64,000 nucleotides of DNA from Torreya grandis (GCA_037957365.1 JARHVA010000157.1:3108501-3172500), one strand, 5' to 3'; counted from the stretch's first letter, positions 10,643-23,914 are shown. Notes: generated from the sequence alone by a model not told the origin. Numbers and translations are program-made.

Positions 10643-10715
10643 GACTCCGTAACCCAATGGCACACTTCAAGGCACTGCAGATTCTAGTTTCTACTTCCCT
10701 CAGTTGTTCCAAGTC
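10643..10715 (+). repeat. tRNA-Arg-like 73-nt sequence in the A element (copy 2)
   Basis: This is the counterpart of 3,866-3,938 and has the same length. It has GACTCCGTAACCCAATGG, AGATTCTAGTTTCTACTTCC and CCAAGTC. The segment AGATTCT matches the recalled plant tRNA-Arg better than copy 1 does. The anticodon stem is missing as in copy 1. Confidence 0.45.
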
Positions 10716-10888
10716 TTCAACTAAAAGAAGTTCCCATATTGGAGCTAGTTGTTGTTCCCAAAATCTATCACTCATTTTTGGGACAACATATGAAATATTT
10801 TTGGTCCTATAAGCCAAAAATTTCTCTCTTCCCTTCTCAAAAATTGTTTTGGGCATTCAAATTCTCTATTTTTCAAGCTTTTTTAGCT

Positions 10889-11215
10889 AAATAGATTCTA
10901 TAGGCTTAAATCTATGGACTCTACAGGTTGATATCTATGGACGCAGTTCTACAGACTTCATAAAAGGAATCTATGGACTCTGTAGGCTTGAATCTATGGA
11001 CTCTGTAGGCTTGAATCTATGGACTCTATAGGCTTGAATCTATAGACTCTGTAGGCTTGAATCTACAGACTCTATAGGCTTGAATCTATGGACTCTATAG
11101 GCTTAGTTCTATAGACTCATTTCTATGGACTCCGCCAGTTCTACGAGTTCATTTTTATGGACTCTATAGGTTCATTTCTAAAGACTTTGTAGGTTCATTT
11201 CTATAGACTCTATAG
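10889..11215 (+). repeat. Expanded 23-bp tandem repeat in third LTR
   Basis: Near-perfect units of GACTCTGTAGGCTTGAATCT + ATG repeat every 23 bp from about 10,976 to 11,100 (for example TGTAGGC at 10,981 and 11,004), flanked by more degenerate units. The block is longer than in the middle LTR. Confidence 0.85.
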
Positions 11216-11219
11216 GAAA

Positions 11220-12370
11220 GAAACAAGCTCTCAACACTTAAGTAATTTGAACAGGTTCAACGCCAAGGTTCAATAGGTTCAATGACATCAACAAGCTTAG
11301 AGAGTTAAGCACTTCAGCAAAAGTTCAAAGTTTAACCACTTTAGCAAGTTCAATGGCTTCAAATAGATTCAAAAGACTCAGTGAAAAGAAGAAGGCTTGA
11401 ACTATTGAAGCATTGAACCTTGAACCAAAATGGTTCAAAGTTTCAACAGGTTCAACAGTTTAAAGGTTCAATGAGTGGTTGGTTCAACGCAGTTGGTTCA
11501 ATGAAATTGGTTCAAGTGATTAAGTGAATGAGCAGAATAAAAGATTAAACTATTGAATTGTAGTTGCTTCAATCGATCGATTCAATCGGTCAGTTCAAAG
11601 GAGTGCCTTAAAGTGAAAATACCAAGTGCCCTTGTGAAGGATAGTGAACCAAAGGCTAAGTGCCTTTATGGAGGGTAGTGAAGAAAAAAAGTCTTCGAGG
11701 AAAAAAGGAATGAACCATTGAACCATTGAACCTTGAACCAAATTGGTTCAACGGGTTCAATGGGTTCAATGGATTTGAAGAGATCAAGGGACTTAGAAAA
11801 ATAGAGAAGTGATGGAAAAAATGATGAACCAATGAACCGATTGAACCTTGAATAAAAAGAGTTCCAAGTTTAAAGGTTCAAAGGTTCAACTTTTCAAATG
11901 AAGCGCCAGACAAAGGAAGGAAGCATATGATTCCAGAGACTAGTTCAAAGGGATGGTTCAACCAAAGAGCAAATAAAGGATGAACCATTGACCTAATTGA
12001 ACCTTGAACCAAAAGAGTTCAAATTTAAATGGTTCAAAGGTTCAACGAGATTAGTTCAAAGTGATTGGTTCAAGTGCTCAATTGAATGAGCAATATGCAA
12101 GATTGAACTGTTGAACCGTTGAACCAAAGTTGGTTCAATCAGTTAGTTTAAGTGGTTGTTTCAAAGGATTGCCCTAGTAAACCAAAGCCAAAATACCCTT
12201 GTGGAGGGTAGTGAACCAAGGGCAGGTGCCCTTGCGGAGGATAGGGAACATTAATTCAAAGATCAAAAGAAAAGCCTAAAAGAAAGTGATTAAACCAAAA
12301 AAGTGATCGAATCAAAAAAGAGATTGAACCAAGGAGCTAAGAAGACCACTCGAACCATTGAAATAGTCAA
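11220..12370 (+). repeat. GGTTCAA/TTGAACC-rich track in third LTR
   Basis: This is the counterpart of 4,320-5,420, with the same words and order and scattered substitutions and small indels. Confidence 0.75.
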
Positions 12371-14091
12371 CCATTGACATCCCCACAAATTTCAAATTTA
12401 AGATAATGAAATATCCATCGATTTTCAAATATGGTACTTAACACTCATAAGTACCAAAGGACCATTTGAAAAGCCTGAAGGGACACCTTCCCTTCGGGGT
12501 GTTCCAAAGGCTTGATAAAGATGCAAAAATAAGTTTCTCTCAGAGTTCCATGGAGGGCACCAAGTGGCAATTGTAGAAGGTTTTAATGTGTTTTTCTAAA
12601 TGCAGCAGAAGTCGCCACGTGTCCCTTGTAAAACTTGGCAAAAAGTGCCAAGTGTCAATGTCTGCCATTTCTTCCTTTTGTTTCATTATTGAGTAAGGAC
12701 TGTGGTGGACTCTGGGTGAGTTGCTAAGCTAAGCAGAGCATGCCAAGTGTCATCATCCATGTGAATCCAAATAAGTCCCGCATGTTTCTATAGTGTTTCT
12801 AAAAGCTTAGTGGAAGCTGCCATATGTCATCTTATGTAGGACTCTCAAAAGATGTCTTAAGCTTTTGTAAGTTAAATGGATGATGACAAGTGTCCTCACC
12901 TGTTTCATAGTATAAAGTGCCACCTATCCCTTCATTAGGAATAAAGCGCCTGAGAGTTCAAAATACAGTAGGGAAAAGGGAAATGATGGAGAAAGATCAA
13001 AAATATTTGTGCATGGGATATGTTTCTAGAAGGAGAAGCAGCCCACCAAGTGGACATCAGAGAGCATGAACATTCAATGGCATGGCCTATTCTCCTACAT
13101 TGAGTAAAGCAAAAATAGCTACACACACATCAGGAAACACATCAAGTGGCCCATATTTAAGATCGATGCCCAATTCCAGCATAGCCCATGGATAGAATTT
13201 AAAATGCATTGAAGGCATTAAATGCATCATAGGCCATCATTTTTGTGAAACAAAGCACCCAAGTCTTTCTTGGAGCACTATATATTGGACTCTCTCTTAT
13301 TTTTTTGGGGAGATCTCTCAGTTATCAAAAACAAAACTCTTTCCAAATTGAAAGGCATTACTGAGACTTTGAGCTTAGATTGTTGATCATATTTCATTAT
13401 TTAAATAAGAAAACAAGTGACTTTTTATACTTTATGTTGAAATAGCTTGGTTATTGAGGAAATTTTTCCTATGTCTATTTCCTTAATAAATTTTTTGTCT
13501 ATTTAATTAAATAATCATAATTAGTGAAAGTAATTAGGAAGGTGTCCTAAAGCCGGCTGTGGAGAGACTTTGTGCTGCCATAATTGTCTTTAGTTTGTCT
13601 ATTTTCTATTTTTGTGTAAAGCATCTTGGGATGACTTTGTGCCCTCATTATCCTTCATATTTCACTCTTTGGTAGTTGAGGTGGAGACTTTGTGCTACAT
13701 TTCATCCTGTTGTGTTACTACACCCTGTTATAGTTACTTGTCACTACCTGAAAGGTTCCTGTTGTCTACTGAACAACACTTCTGAAAGAAGAGGAGTGTC
13801 ATCTCTCATTTCATCAGGATTTCCCCTTTGATTTGTGAACATCATCTCTAAAAAAATAGAGATGGATGGTGTTATCCTACCCCTGAGTCTTATTTTCAAT
13901 TTATTTATAGCATATATATATATATATATAATACCTTATAGTTATAGGGAACCTCCCCTTGATGAGAGGAGAGATTTGTCCACCTCTGATGTGGTAAACC
14001 TACACATTTTTTAGATCAATCTCCCTATGCTATGGTTGAAGAGACCTATTTTGCTCATTAGTTAGCTGATTGACAAAATATTCACCCAACA

Positions 14092-17000
14092 TATTGCATA
14101 GTAGGCATGCAACCCTTGTGAGTCACCAAAGATGTTGGCCAAATTTGACCCAAATATAAAGCTTTATTTGGTTTTCAAAGTGAATTGAGTTCTTGATAGA
14201 ATGAGTGGTCCAAATATCTCATATTACTCATAAATATTTTGAAACACTTTAAGCAAGCTTAAAGTACAATCTATTGATCTTTAAGAAGTAGGGTTGGAAA
14301 TGGATCCAAAATTGTAAAGAGAAGGATCTAAGTAGGTTTCATGGTGTTTGAGAATTCAAAAACATGGATTAGGTTACACAAATCATAATAATCCATCATA
14401 ACCTTTAAATATTGATCAAAGGATAAATTTAGCAAATTTTAAGGACTAGACTATCACTAAGATGTCATCTAAAAAGGAACAGACTAGTTCACTTGGGTAT
14501 TTTATAAATGAACCTCAAAAAGTTGTGTAAGCCAAAAGACTGAAACACCATGGAATTTTTCATGCTAGGAACATACTCTAAAAAATTCATGTCTTGATGA
14601 GGTTCCTAACTCAAGATATAAGCTTTCAAAGATTTACTTGTAGAACAAAATATTTGTGCGGATGTCAAAATAAAGCTCAACATTTATCTATTGAGATTCA
14701 AAAGATTGACAGTCATGTAGACATTAATGACAGTCATGTGAATATCAAATGATAAGAATGTAGATGTCAAATTTAGGCCATAGAAAATAACCATTGGGGT
14801 TTAAAAATCCTAATGATGGTCATGAAAATGTCAAATACCTTCACATAGATGTCAAATAAAGACACAAATACATCAATTTTAAGTTCATGAGCTAGACATT
14901 CTAGTTCAAATAATGGGGCCCAGGTAGATTGAAGGCTCATGTTACTTTGTATATTATGATCCAATGGTGTGAGTTAAAGTCAAAAAATTAAAAGATCTAG
15001 ATCAAGAGCTCGTATTACTTTGTACATCACGATCCAATGGTATGAGCAAGGTCAATAGGGTCAATGTATCTCAAGGATATGTGAGAGGTTTCTAAGTGGT
15101 ATAAGCACATTAGGTTCTTAGGAACATCAATGGCTCAATATAATCTTGTATAACACAAATCAATGAGCAAGGTTCAAAATAGAAAGACTAAGAGACCTTC
15201 GATGGGAGGTTGAACATATGACCAAGGTCAAACTAGGGCAAGTAGGTCTTATGGGGGTCATCATTATACCATTATAAATTGGATAAATGCCATTAAAGGG
15301 ACATGCTGATATAGTCAAGATGATCAACAATAAAGGGGCACCATTAAAGCTAAATATATACCTATGGTTCAAAGGTTTGTATCATGTAAGGTTATTTATG
15401 TAACTGTGTTCACCATTCTTAAAGAAGGATTTATGTATGTGGTGAATTCTTAGTTCTTGTAATGACATAATGGGTTTATTTGGACCTATTTGGATCAAGA
15501 AAGAGGCTATGAAGTGTATAGGTATACATTGACATAAATATTATATGAAAACCAATAATATTATATTGGTTTTCCACATATAGAATGGACCTATGATCCA
15601 AACATGGAAAAGGAATAGATATATGCAATTAATGAGGGAGTGTATCAAGCCATACTCTTCAATAGGTAGCCACCTATAATAGACACAACCATGATTCTAT
15701 CAGATCCATGAGCATGAAATTTTTATTTTTAGTGGGAGATGGCATGAGGGACCAAAGAAAAGGATCTAGTGGTTAGAACTTATAGTTAAGAGCATTCAAT
15801 GCATCCTCAAAGCCTCTGGTGACTTTTCCACTAGGTCAGTTGAGCATTATCCTAATTTATCAAAAAGGAGGTAACCCAAGTTTAATTAATGATCTGGGAT
15901 AGTGTGTTTCCTCTCTGACGATGTGCTCCCACTTTCTTTCTCTCTTTACTTTATCCTATATGACCCCATTATCTTTCCCATTGTAAGGGTTCTCATATTT
16001 TAGATTTTTTTCATCTTTCTAGGAGACAAGGATATTCATTGAGACTCTTGTAAAAGGGTGCTCATTTGATAAGGTCATACCCTATAAAAATATTTTAATA
16101 ACTATATCTTGAAGTAATAATATTGACTCTTTACCTATCTCTTGTATTTGATTAATGCTTAGTATGCTTGTGCATGATGAATTCATGAAGGAGAATATTC
16201 TTAGTTTATTGTCTTTTTTCTTGCCTCGTTTGAGGAATTTTCAAGATATTACAAATTTGGATTAGTATTTTGTCCAAACCTCTTCCATGAAATAATTATG
16301 CAATCAATGAGATTGTGAGGTTGTGTGAGCTATAGTTGTCTTATGTTGATCTAGTATGGGTTCAAGCTTATATGAGTGTCCATTTAAGTTTGGTGCATTA
16401 CCTTGGTTAACTTTCTTAGGATCCCTTATCCCCTTTATAACTCTTTTCCCTATGATAAACATTAGTTTAGGTGAGCATCAAGAGGAATCTGACCTTCTCT
16501 AGAGGTCCAACCTGACTATAGGTGACCCATAGCCTGGGGTTATTCCCATTGTGTAGCTCAATTAGAGGGAGCCTAAAGAACTCTCTCCAAGGGTGTAGAT
16601 TAAGCATATAATAGGAATATCAGAGGTAATAAAATAATAAATTATTTGAATACAATAAGGAGTTGGAGGTGGAAGAGAAAGAGTGATAATCAACTCAGTT
16701 ACTTAGTGTGTTGTAAGGGAATGCGATGGCCATTATAATTTATGATCAAAATAGTGATTTTACCACTTATGCCATCCATGTGATTATGAGATAACATTTT
16801 AAAAACCTCAAGTGTCTGATGTAAGAGCATCTAAGGGTTCATGCAATCTTGCATCAACCAAAAACATAGTGTTTTGTGTTCGTGTGTTCATGTTATCTTG
16901 TTTGTGTGTTTGTCATTATTGACATGATGAAGATGATCTAAATGAAAATTAGTACTCCTAAACTTCAATATCATCAATAAAATCAAATAAGGATAAATTT

Positions 17001-20000
17001 TAGATATCTACATGGTAACAAACAAGCTGGTTGAGTCTCTTAACCATCAGTATAATATAGGATGTCACTATGTTTGTTGAAGGGGAAAAATAGATAGATT
17101 ATAGGGAAAATGATAAAAGTGTATCAATATATTACCTAAACCTAAATATGATTGTATATTTTTATTCCTCTTAAATAATAGTGAAATTATAAAAAAATCA
17201 TCTCAATGTAAGTTTGTATGCTCAAGTTATGGCCTCCAAAAGTTGGTGGATTTTCATAGTGATGAAAGCACTAGTATAAGTATGATGGTAGTTTTGAAAC
17301 CATCAATGATGGTTTCATAATCAATGATAACTCTAGCCTACAAATAGGGACATTTTCATCTCAAATGAAGTTAAAATAAAAGTAATAACCCAAAAATATG
17401 AATGGACAAATTTTGAACATTTATAAGGGGCTAAGGAAGGTGAAGAGACATGGGAGAAGGCAGAGAAATGTCAAGAAAGATCCAAAATTAGGTAGAGGAG
17501 TGAGTTAATCAATAAAATTGAGTTCCAAGTGAGAAAAGGAGAACTCCAATGAATAAAAGAGGGAGTTGAAGGTGAACCAATCTATGGGAGACTGAAAGAA
17601 TATGCTCTTCTTCATGCTTTTATTTCAGTAAACTTGTATAGGCATGTGTGAGAGAGTGTAATAGAGTGCACATAATTCATTTTTAATGTTTGAAGTTAAA
17701 ATCAGTGAATATGTTTGTATGAGTTAAAGTTTAGTTGTGTGCTCAAGTGTGTCCATAGGAGAGTTTGAGTGTTCTATCCATACATCATAGAGGTAAAGAC
17801 AATCTTTAAGTGGACCCCCTCTCTTGTACTTGTATCAAATTTTGGATATACCAAATGTAATATAAAGTAGATCCAAATCAACAAGATATTTCATTTTACC
17901 ATAGGGAAGATTAGTTCACATACCATATGATGGTGATGGTAAATATACTAAGCAAATAAAAAGAGAAGAGAAGCATGTTATGAGCAATTTTCACTTAAAA
18001 TGATCCAATCATGATGAAGATGATTCATTTGAATAACCTTGACCAAATTATATCATATATTTAAAAAATCCAAAAAAATCAAATATTTTAAGAAAATACA
18101 AAAACATTCACATAAAATAAAAATACAAAAATTATTCAGTAGACACATGTTTTCTAGATCCTTGACATCTATATTGTTTACTTTATGTTAGTAGATAGCA
18201 TATCATTTATTTTCTATACACATATATGTTTCACAGTACATGAGTGTGATACATGCATACATTAGATCCATAATACATGCACATGATGGACCTTTCCTCT
18301 TCCCACATGACACACTACATTGGGGACATCTGACTTCTATTTGATCATATTAATATATGTTATATTATTTTATGATCACTTTTTCATTATCATGTTGAGA
18401 TCATATACTAATTATTACACATGCCTATACTCATGCTTACATCTTATACTTTGTACTTGATATGCTAGGTTACATGACATTTTTTCTAACATATATATGC
18501 AAGGATTAGTATGATATGTTTATGGTGGTTGTTTATACTTAATTTATTCACATTGCCACTTCTGAGTGTATTTATTATTTGCTATTGTCTTGTTTGTGGA
18601 ATATTTGAATATGTTCTTTTCTTGTGGGCTTCTATGACATTAATTGCTATTTATTTTTGTGTGGACATTTGAATATGTCCTCCCTTCAAGTGTGAAAATT
18701 TTGAATATGCCCCTTGTTTGTAGTCACCTTAGACCCCTTTTATGTGATATTGAGTGATTTTGTGTGTTTTATTGATTGTTTTTTGAGATTTTACTATTAC
18801 TTTATAGATATTTCTATGATTCATATCATGCATCTTATAACTTGTGATAACATACTTTGAGATTCATTGATATGTCTACTTATACATGTTACTCCTATAT
18901 GCTACATGGTCCATAGATAAATAATATAGTTATATTATCATTCTAAGGTAAGGTGACTACTAGATTTCACTCCCCTCACCTCAAAAAAGGGAACAATAAT
19001 AGGGGCATGTCATAGACGCATGAATCCACACATACATAATCAACATAATTTGATACAATTTACATGATTTAGATATACACTTGGGTCAAAATCATATACA
19101 TTTGATATTGGTTTTGACAAATTTAGGATAATATTTTTTAGATTTATGACGAATATTATAGATAGTTAAAGAGCAAAGGTTAATTTCTTATAGATAATTC
19201 ATCTCAAGACACATTAAAGGTGCATATTCCATGCAAATGCACAAAAATTTCAAATACATATTAAAAACATTTGACCAAGAAGCACTATTTTTACCAAGAA
19301 GCATCAGTTTGAGCCTTTCCTATCTATAGAAATTGGATCCTTTGAGTAGTGAAATTTAGATTCAATTCCCTTGATGACCTTAAAACTACTTGCATTTTTT
19401 AGGTTGATTTGTTTATACCACTTAACTTGGATTTATTATACTTTTACATGAGTTGTAAAATTGAGATTTAATGATCTCAAAAGTTATGTCACAACTCACC
19501 TTTGCACCAGACTGAGGGCATAATTACCCTCCAAATGTCATTAGTTATATCTCCAAGGTTTAGGTCTAAACCTCTGTCATCTCCAATGCTTCATAAGGAA
19601 GCATATTTACCAAAATAAATTATGAAGGTTGAATATGGTTACATTTACACACATGTGTACTCCTTGTTTACTCTCTTTACTTTTCAAAGCATTTCAATTA
19701 TTCAACTTTAGATTATATGCACTGATTTATATTATAACATGCTTTTGGATACAGGTTATACACCAACAACAAATTCACCAAGTCTCAAGTAAATACAAGG
19801 TGTTTTGCACACACCCAAGTATGTATTTATTTCTTTTAACATAGTAATTTCATCTTTATGCATTACTAAATTAAATGGAAGATAAATGTAGATACTAAAA
19901 TCTGATTATATATAACATCTCAGTCTTGTACACTTGATAAATACCAATCATTGCTCTACCCTTTAGTGTGACAACCTCCAACTATTGAAAGGATCGCATT

Positions 20001-20226
20001 CACCATCTCACTATGGCTAACTACTATCTTATGGACCAAAATATGATTATGATGACCTATATCACTTATACACAACAAAAATATTAAAACATGACTTATA
20101 TCCTTCACTATCATTTACAAACCTTCAATAGTTTTCTACCCTACTATACACTTACATTTTGCATAAGGACAATGTATACACATAATAATTTTAAACTTTA
20201 TTATTTACTGATACTGTTTCTCTTGT
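14092..20226. other. Anonymous AT-rich DNA, no gene recognised
   Basis: No open frame above ~70 codons has a recognisable motif, and no LTR pair or RNA gene is visible. Small structures seen are a ~73-bp duplication around GCTCATGTTACTTTGTA (14,934) and GCTCGTATTACTTTGTA (15,007), and short perfect inverted repeats at 15,547-15,574 (11-bp arms) and 17,296-17,316 (9-bp arms). The rest is probably ancient degraded transposon sequence. Confidence 0.6.
15547..15574. repeat. Perfect inverted repeat, 11-bp arms
   Basis: GAAAACCAATA and TATTGGTTTTC are separated by ATATTA. It could form a small hairpin. No terminal-inverted-repeat element could be assigned to it. Confidence 0.7.
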
Positions 20227-22597
20227 TGTAAAGTGTATGCCTTAAGGGTGCACCAAGAAAGGGTGGATATACCATTGGTGTTTCTCAAGATTTTTGGTCA
20301 ACTCTATCATTACTTAAACCCTTTACAAATCCTTCTTATCCACCTCTACAAGCAATCCAAACACTACTTACACATTTACCTAAGCATTTATTCTTTCAAA
20401 TAGTGCCTAACTAAGCAAACACCCTATTTTACTACTAAGTCATATGGGATAATCATGTTATAAAATATTAAGTGCATGTTATGGAGTTAAATTAGCTTTG
20501 TTGATTTAATTTGAGGCTTAATTTTAAATTTTTATAACAAATTGGGTCGCATTGGTTGATATTATTGGCTGAAATTCTAGAAGGGTTAAGGCTTATCCAT
20601 TTCTATAAATACAAGGCTCATTTAAATATAAAAGAGAATAACATTTATTTTCAAATCATTACATTTCATAATTATACTAAATCTACTTTTGAAGGATCCA
20701 CTGCTTAGGGTTTACCTTGGAGAGAAGATTACTTGTCTTGTGGGAAGTTTAATATTTAAAATCAAGTCTTTTAGCCTATAGCTGATTTATATAGTACGAT
20801 ACTTACAAAACCACAAAAACCTCTTGGAAAACACTATTGGCCAAGGAAGATATTGAGACTTAATAGGTATGCTCAAGGTAACTATTTCTAACTTTTGATA
20901 TTTCATTTGATAGATAGATATTGTATAAGTAATATATAACTCTTTGCTTAGATTAATTCTATGTTTAAACTTAGTATCTATATAGAGTTTTATTTCCTTT
21001 CCATCTTCCATTTTAGGTGATCTAGGCTCCCATTTCCCTATCATGACCCCTTGATTATCTATTTTTATTTAACCATCTCCATTTGTACCATAAGCTTTGG
21101 TGAGCACTAGATTAATTTTATTTTATGCACTTAGGCCTAAATAGGATTATTTCATAGTATCCTTTTTCTAAAGGTTTTGAAACCCTCTCCTTTGGTGTTA
21201 TGTGGTAAAATATCCCTTGGTTAGGTTTAACATATCCACTTTGGTCATGCCTCTAATATAAATAATATTACAATGGATGTTAATTAATTATCTAATTTGA
21301 TCTTGGATTTAATAAGTTAGATAAGTTTTAGATATAACTTTATTTGTTGCATACATTCTAATGAATTTGACATGAATCTAACCCTTACATTTTTATTTTT
21401 TTATTTAAAATCACTTAGATCAGACTAGTTGATCTAGTCTTAACCTCTATCTATAGATTCAAGATCCATAATCAACTAAGTTTCATTGGTCAACCTAGTT
21501 TTGTCCTCTATATATAGGTTTTATTTCCTTAGTCAACTAGATCGTGTTAGTCGATCTAGTCTTCTTCTCTATTTATAGGTCTAGGATCTAAAGTGAACTA
21601 GTCATGTTGGTCAACCTAATTTTGCCCTTGACTTGCATATTTCATTTCCAACAAACTTAATCATGCTAGTCAACATAGTCATTTTTTCTAGTTTCTAAAT
21701 TTTTACTTATAGTTAATTAAAATTGAGCTAGTCAACCTAGTTCAGTTTAGAAGATTTTAATTTTTTTCAATTTTTAGCTATCTAGTTTCATTTTACTATT
21801 TTCAATTTTTAACTATCTATAGACTAAGTCAACCTAGTTGAACCTATTTAACCACTATATTTTTTATATTTTTACCTCTACACAACTCAATCAAGTTTGG
21901 ACAATACAATTAACAATTAAAATTTTAGCATTTTCTGTCAACCAACTAAATTAACTTGGTCAACCTAGTTATATTTTTTAGGTTCACTCTAAACAAGCTT
22001 TGTATTTCCATTTTTGTCAATTGCTTTAATTTTTCATTTTTGTCTTTCAGTAAAGTATTCAACATTTCAATTTATACACTATTTTCAAGAGTTTTTTAGT
22101 TTTATAAAACTATATCGTATAGTCAACTAAGATGAGATGGCCAACTTAGTTCTTTGTCTATCTACTCTACCAAAAAACTTAGTCAACCTAGCTAACTGTG
22201 TTTGTTTTTAACCTATTTTCACAATAGACTAGATTGGCCTACTTGACTATGTTCTATTATATTTGTCAACTAGATCAACCTGGATGACCTTGTTCGATGT
22301 TTTTTACTTTCAACATAAGCAAGACAATTCACTTTCATTTCTATTAATTAATCTCAAATTTTCTTTGAAAATATTTGGCTCCCTATTTATTTACTTTATA
22401 TAACTATAAATTAGTTTTTGACAATTGATTTTCACCTTTATTTTCACTTTTTCTTTATTTTCTTATAAGTTATGTACCGACAGTTTTAAAACTACTTAGT
22501 TACTATCATAAAAGATTACGTGATAATTTTTTTAGTCCTTATCTATCATTCAATTTATTTTACCCCAAAATAATAGCCATAGTAAAAAACTAAACAT
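20227..22597 (+). mobile_element. Family B, left direct repeat (LTR or LTR plus leader)
   Basis: It starts TGTAAAGTGTATGCC and runs in parallel with 26,582-28,816. Shared landmarks are GTGCACCAAGAAAGGG / GTGCACTGAGAAAGGG, AGCTTTGGTGAGCACTAGAT (21,094 and 27,309) and GACATGAATCTAACC (about 21,370 and 27,649). Similarity continues to 22,597, where the right copy is cut by another insertion. Either the LTR exceeds 2.3 kb, or a ~1.17-kb LTR is followed by a duplicated leader. I found no convincing primer-binding site to decide. Confidence 0.7.
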
Positions 22598-23267
22598 GGT
22601 CTTTATTTTCCACATACGTTGTAGTATTTCAATTTTTTTTAGAATTTTCTTTTAAATTGAATCTTAGGAATCCAACCAAATATTTGATTTTGTTGTACAT
22701 CAATTAGCGGTCAGCATTGAGAAGTTACTTCTAGATTACCCTTGAAACTAGGTATAGCAGCTATGAGAATGACACTTCCTCCATATTTAGTACTCTAAAA
22801 TATTAGGCCATCACTATTTAATAGACAATAAAGTATCTTTATAAGCCTAAAAATCAATCAAAACTTTTTAGTACAACTTTTTGATCTTCTTTCAGATAAT
22901 TAGTTAGCATCAATAGTTATAAAACTACATTTTATTCTTGTTACTATTTTTTATTATATTATAGATTGTATTGACCAACATTAATACAATTTAATGATGT
23001 GTGGTAGATAGTTTAGTATTTTATCTCATTTATTATTGACTTAAAACTACATAGTTCAAATTACTATTAACTATTGTATAGATTCAACTAAAGTTGACCA
23101 ACACGACTTAGTATAACTATGTATTTTTCTACCTGTGAAACTAATTCAACTAGATCAAATTAGTAGGATTTTAAAAACCTCTATATTTTACTGTTAGTAT
23201 AACTAAATTGAATAGCTCAACTTATTAAGATTTTAAAAAACTCTATATTTTCCTACCTACATACTTA

Positions 23268-23914
23268 AGTTGTGTTGAGGTGTGGAGATAAAAGCTTCAC
23301 GAATGAGCAAATGCAAAGTTTCAAGATTTACACAGTCACCAACGTCGGTCAGGGATCTACTGGAGGCTTCTGACGTCGGTTATGGATCGGCTGACGCCGG
23401 TCATGTGCAGGCAGACAGGGACCAATGTCGGTCACCTGTGCGTCCAGAAAGTCTATTTTCGTGGCAGAACGGATTGTTTGCATGATTAGTTTAGCTGTTA
23501 GTTGTAAATCCATATTTCTATTTTTGGCAGGACTAATTTGGACCCTTGATTAGGAGGTGTATCTAATGGTTGAGAATGCATAGCTCATGATCCCTAATCT
23601 TATATAATAGGGATAGATCTTCATAGCTTATAATTATGAGTAACAGACAATTCAAGTAGCTGAATTGTGTTTGTAATTGTGAGAGAGAACTCTTGAGGGA
23701 AAGAGATCTGTACATCTGAGAGGTGTGGAAGAAAGAGATATTTCTTCAATATTATTTCCTTCTGAGAAGAGTTTAATACAAGTTTTCATTGTTTCTTGTA
23801 TCTCATGTTCTTTGCTGATTCTAGTTTCTAGTTACTTATTACTTCTGATTAATTCTGTGTTTAGTTGCTTGCACAATAGTAATCAATTGTTCTTGTTACG
23901 ATCCTGACAAGTTG
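23268..23914 (+). mobile_element. Intact solo LTR with perfect 5-bp target duplication
   Basis: The 637-bp LTR runs from TGTTGAGGTGTGG (23,273) to GATCCTGACA (23,909). AGTTG flanks it on both sides (23,268-23,272 and 23,910-23,914). It has a TATA-like TCTTATATAATAGGG near 23,600 and many CpGs, unlike its CpG-poor surroundings, so it is probably the youngest insertion in the window. Direction is inferred from the TATA box and the TG...CA ends. The parent family is not identified; a copia-type element is plausible. It would have arisen by recombination between two LTRs with loss of the internal part. Confidence 0.9.
23330..23445 (+). repeat. CpG-rich ACGTCGGTCA sub-repeats in the solo LTR
   Basis: The motif occurs four times as AACGTCGGTCA, GACGTCGGTTA, GACGCCGGTCA and AATGTCGGTCA, spaced ~25-40 bp, upstream of the putative TATA box. 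Such upstream repeats in LTRs often bind transcription factors. That role is inference only. Confidence 0.7.

Larger units (their letters stand above)
10556..14091 (+). mobile_element. Family A, third (right-hand) LTR; start approximate
   Basis: This matches the middle LTR throughout. It is ~140 bp longer, mainly because its 23-bp repeat block is expanded. It ends in CCCAACA at 14,091 and is followed by unrelated TATTGCATAG, not by a PBS, which marks the right boundary of the array. A (TA)n run lies at 13,912-13,930 and a TATA-like box at 13,279. Confidence 0.8.

Noticed and set aside
10889..11215. Regular 23-bp repeats that could suggest a CRISPR-like array
   Set aside because: Units are contiguous without unique spacers and lie inside a plant LTR. 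The same holds for the 42-bp array at 59,201-59,597.
15867..15880. AAAGGAGGTAA resembling a Shine-Dalgarno site
   Set aside because: The context is plant nuclear transposon DNA, and no coding frame follows it.
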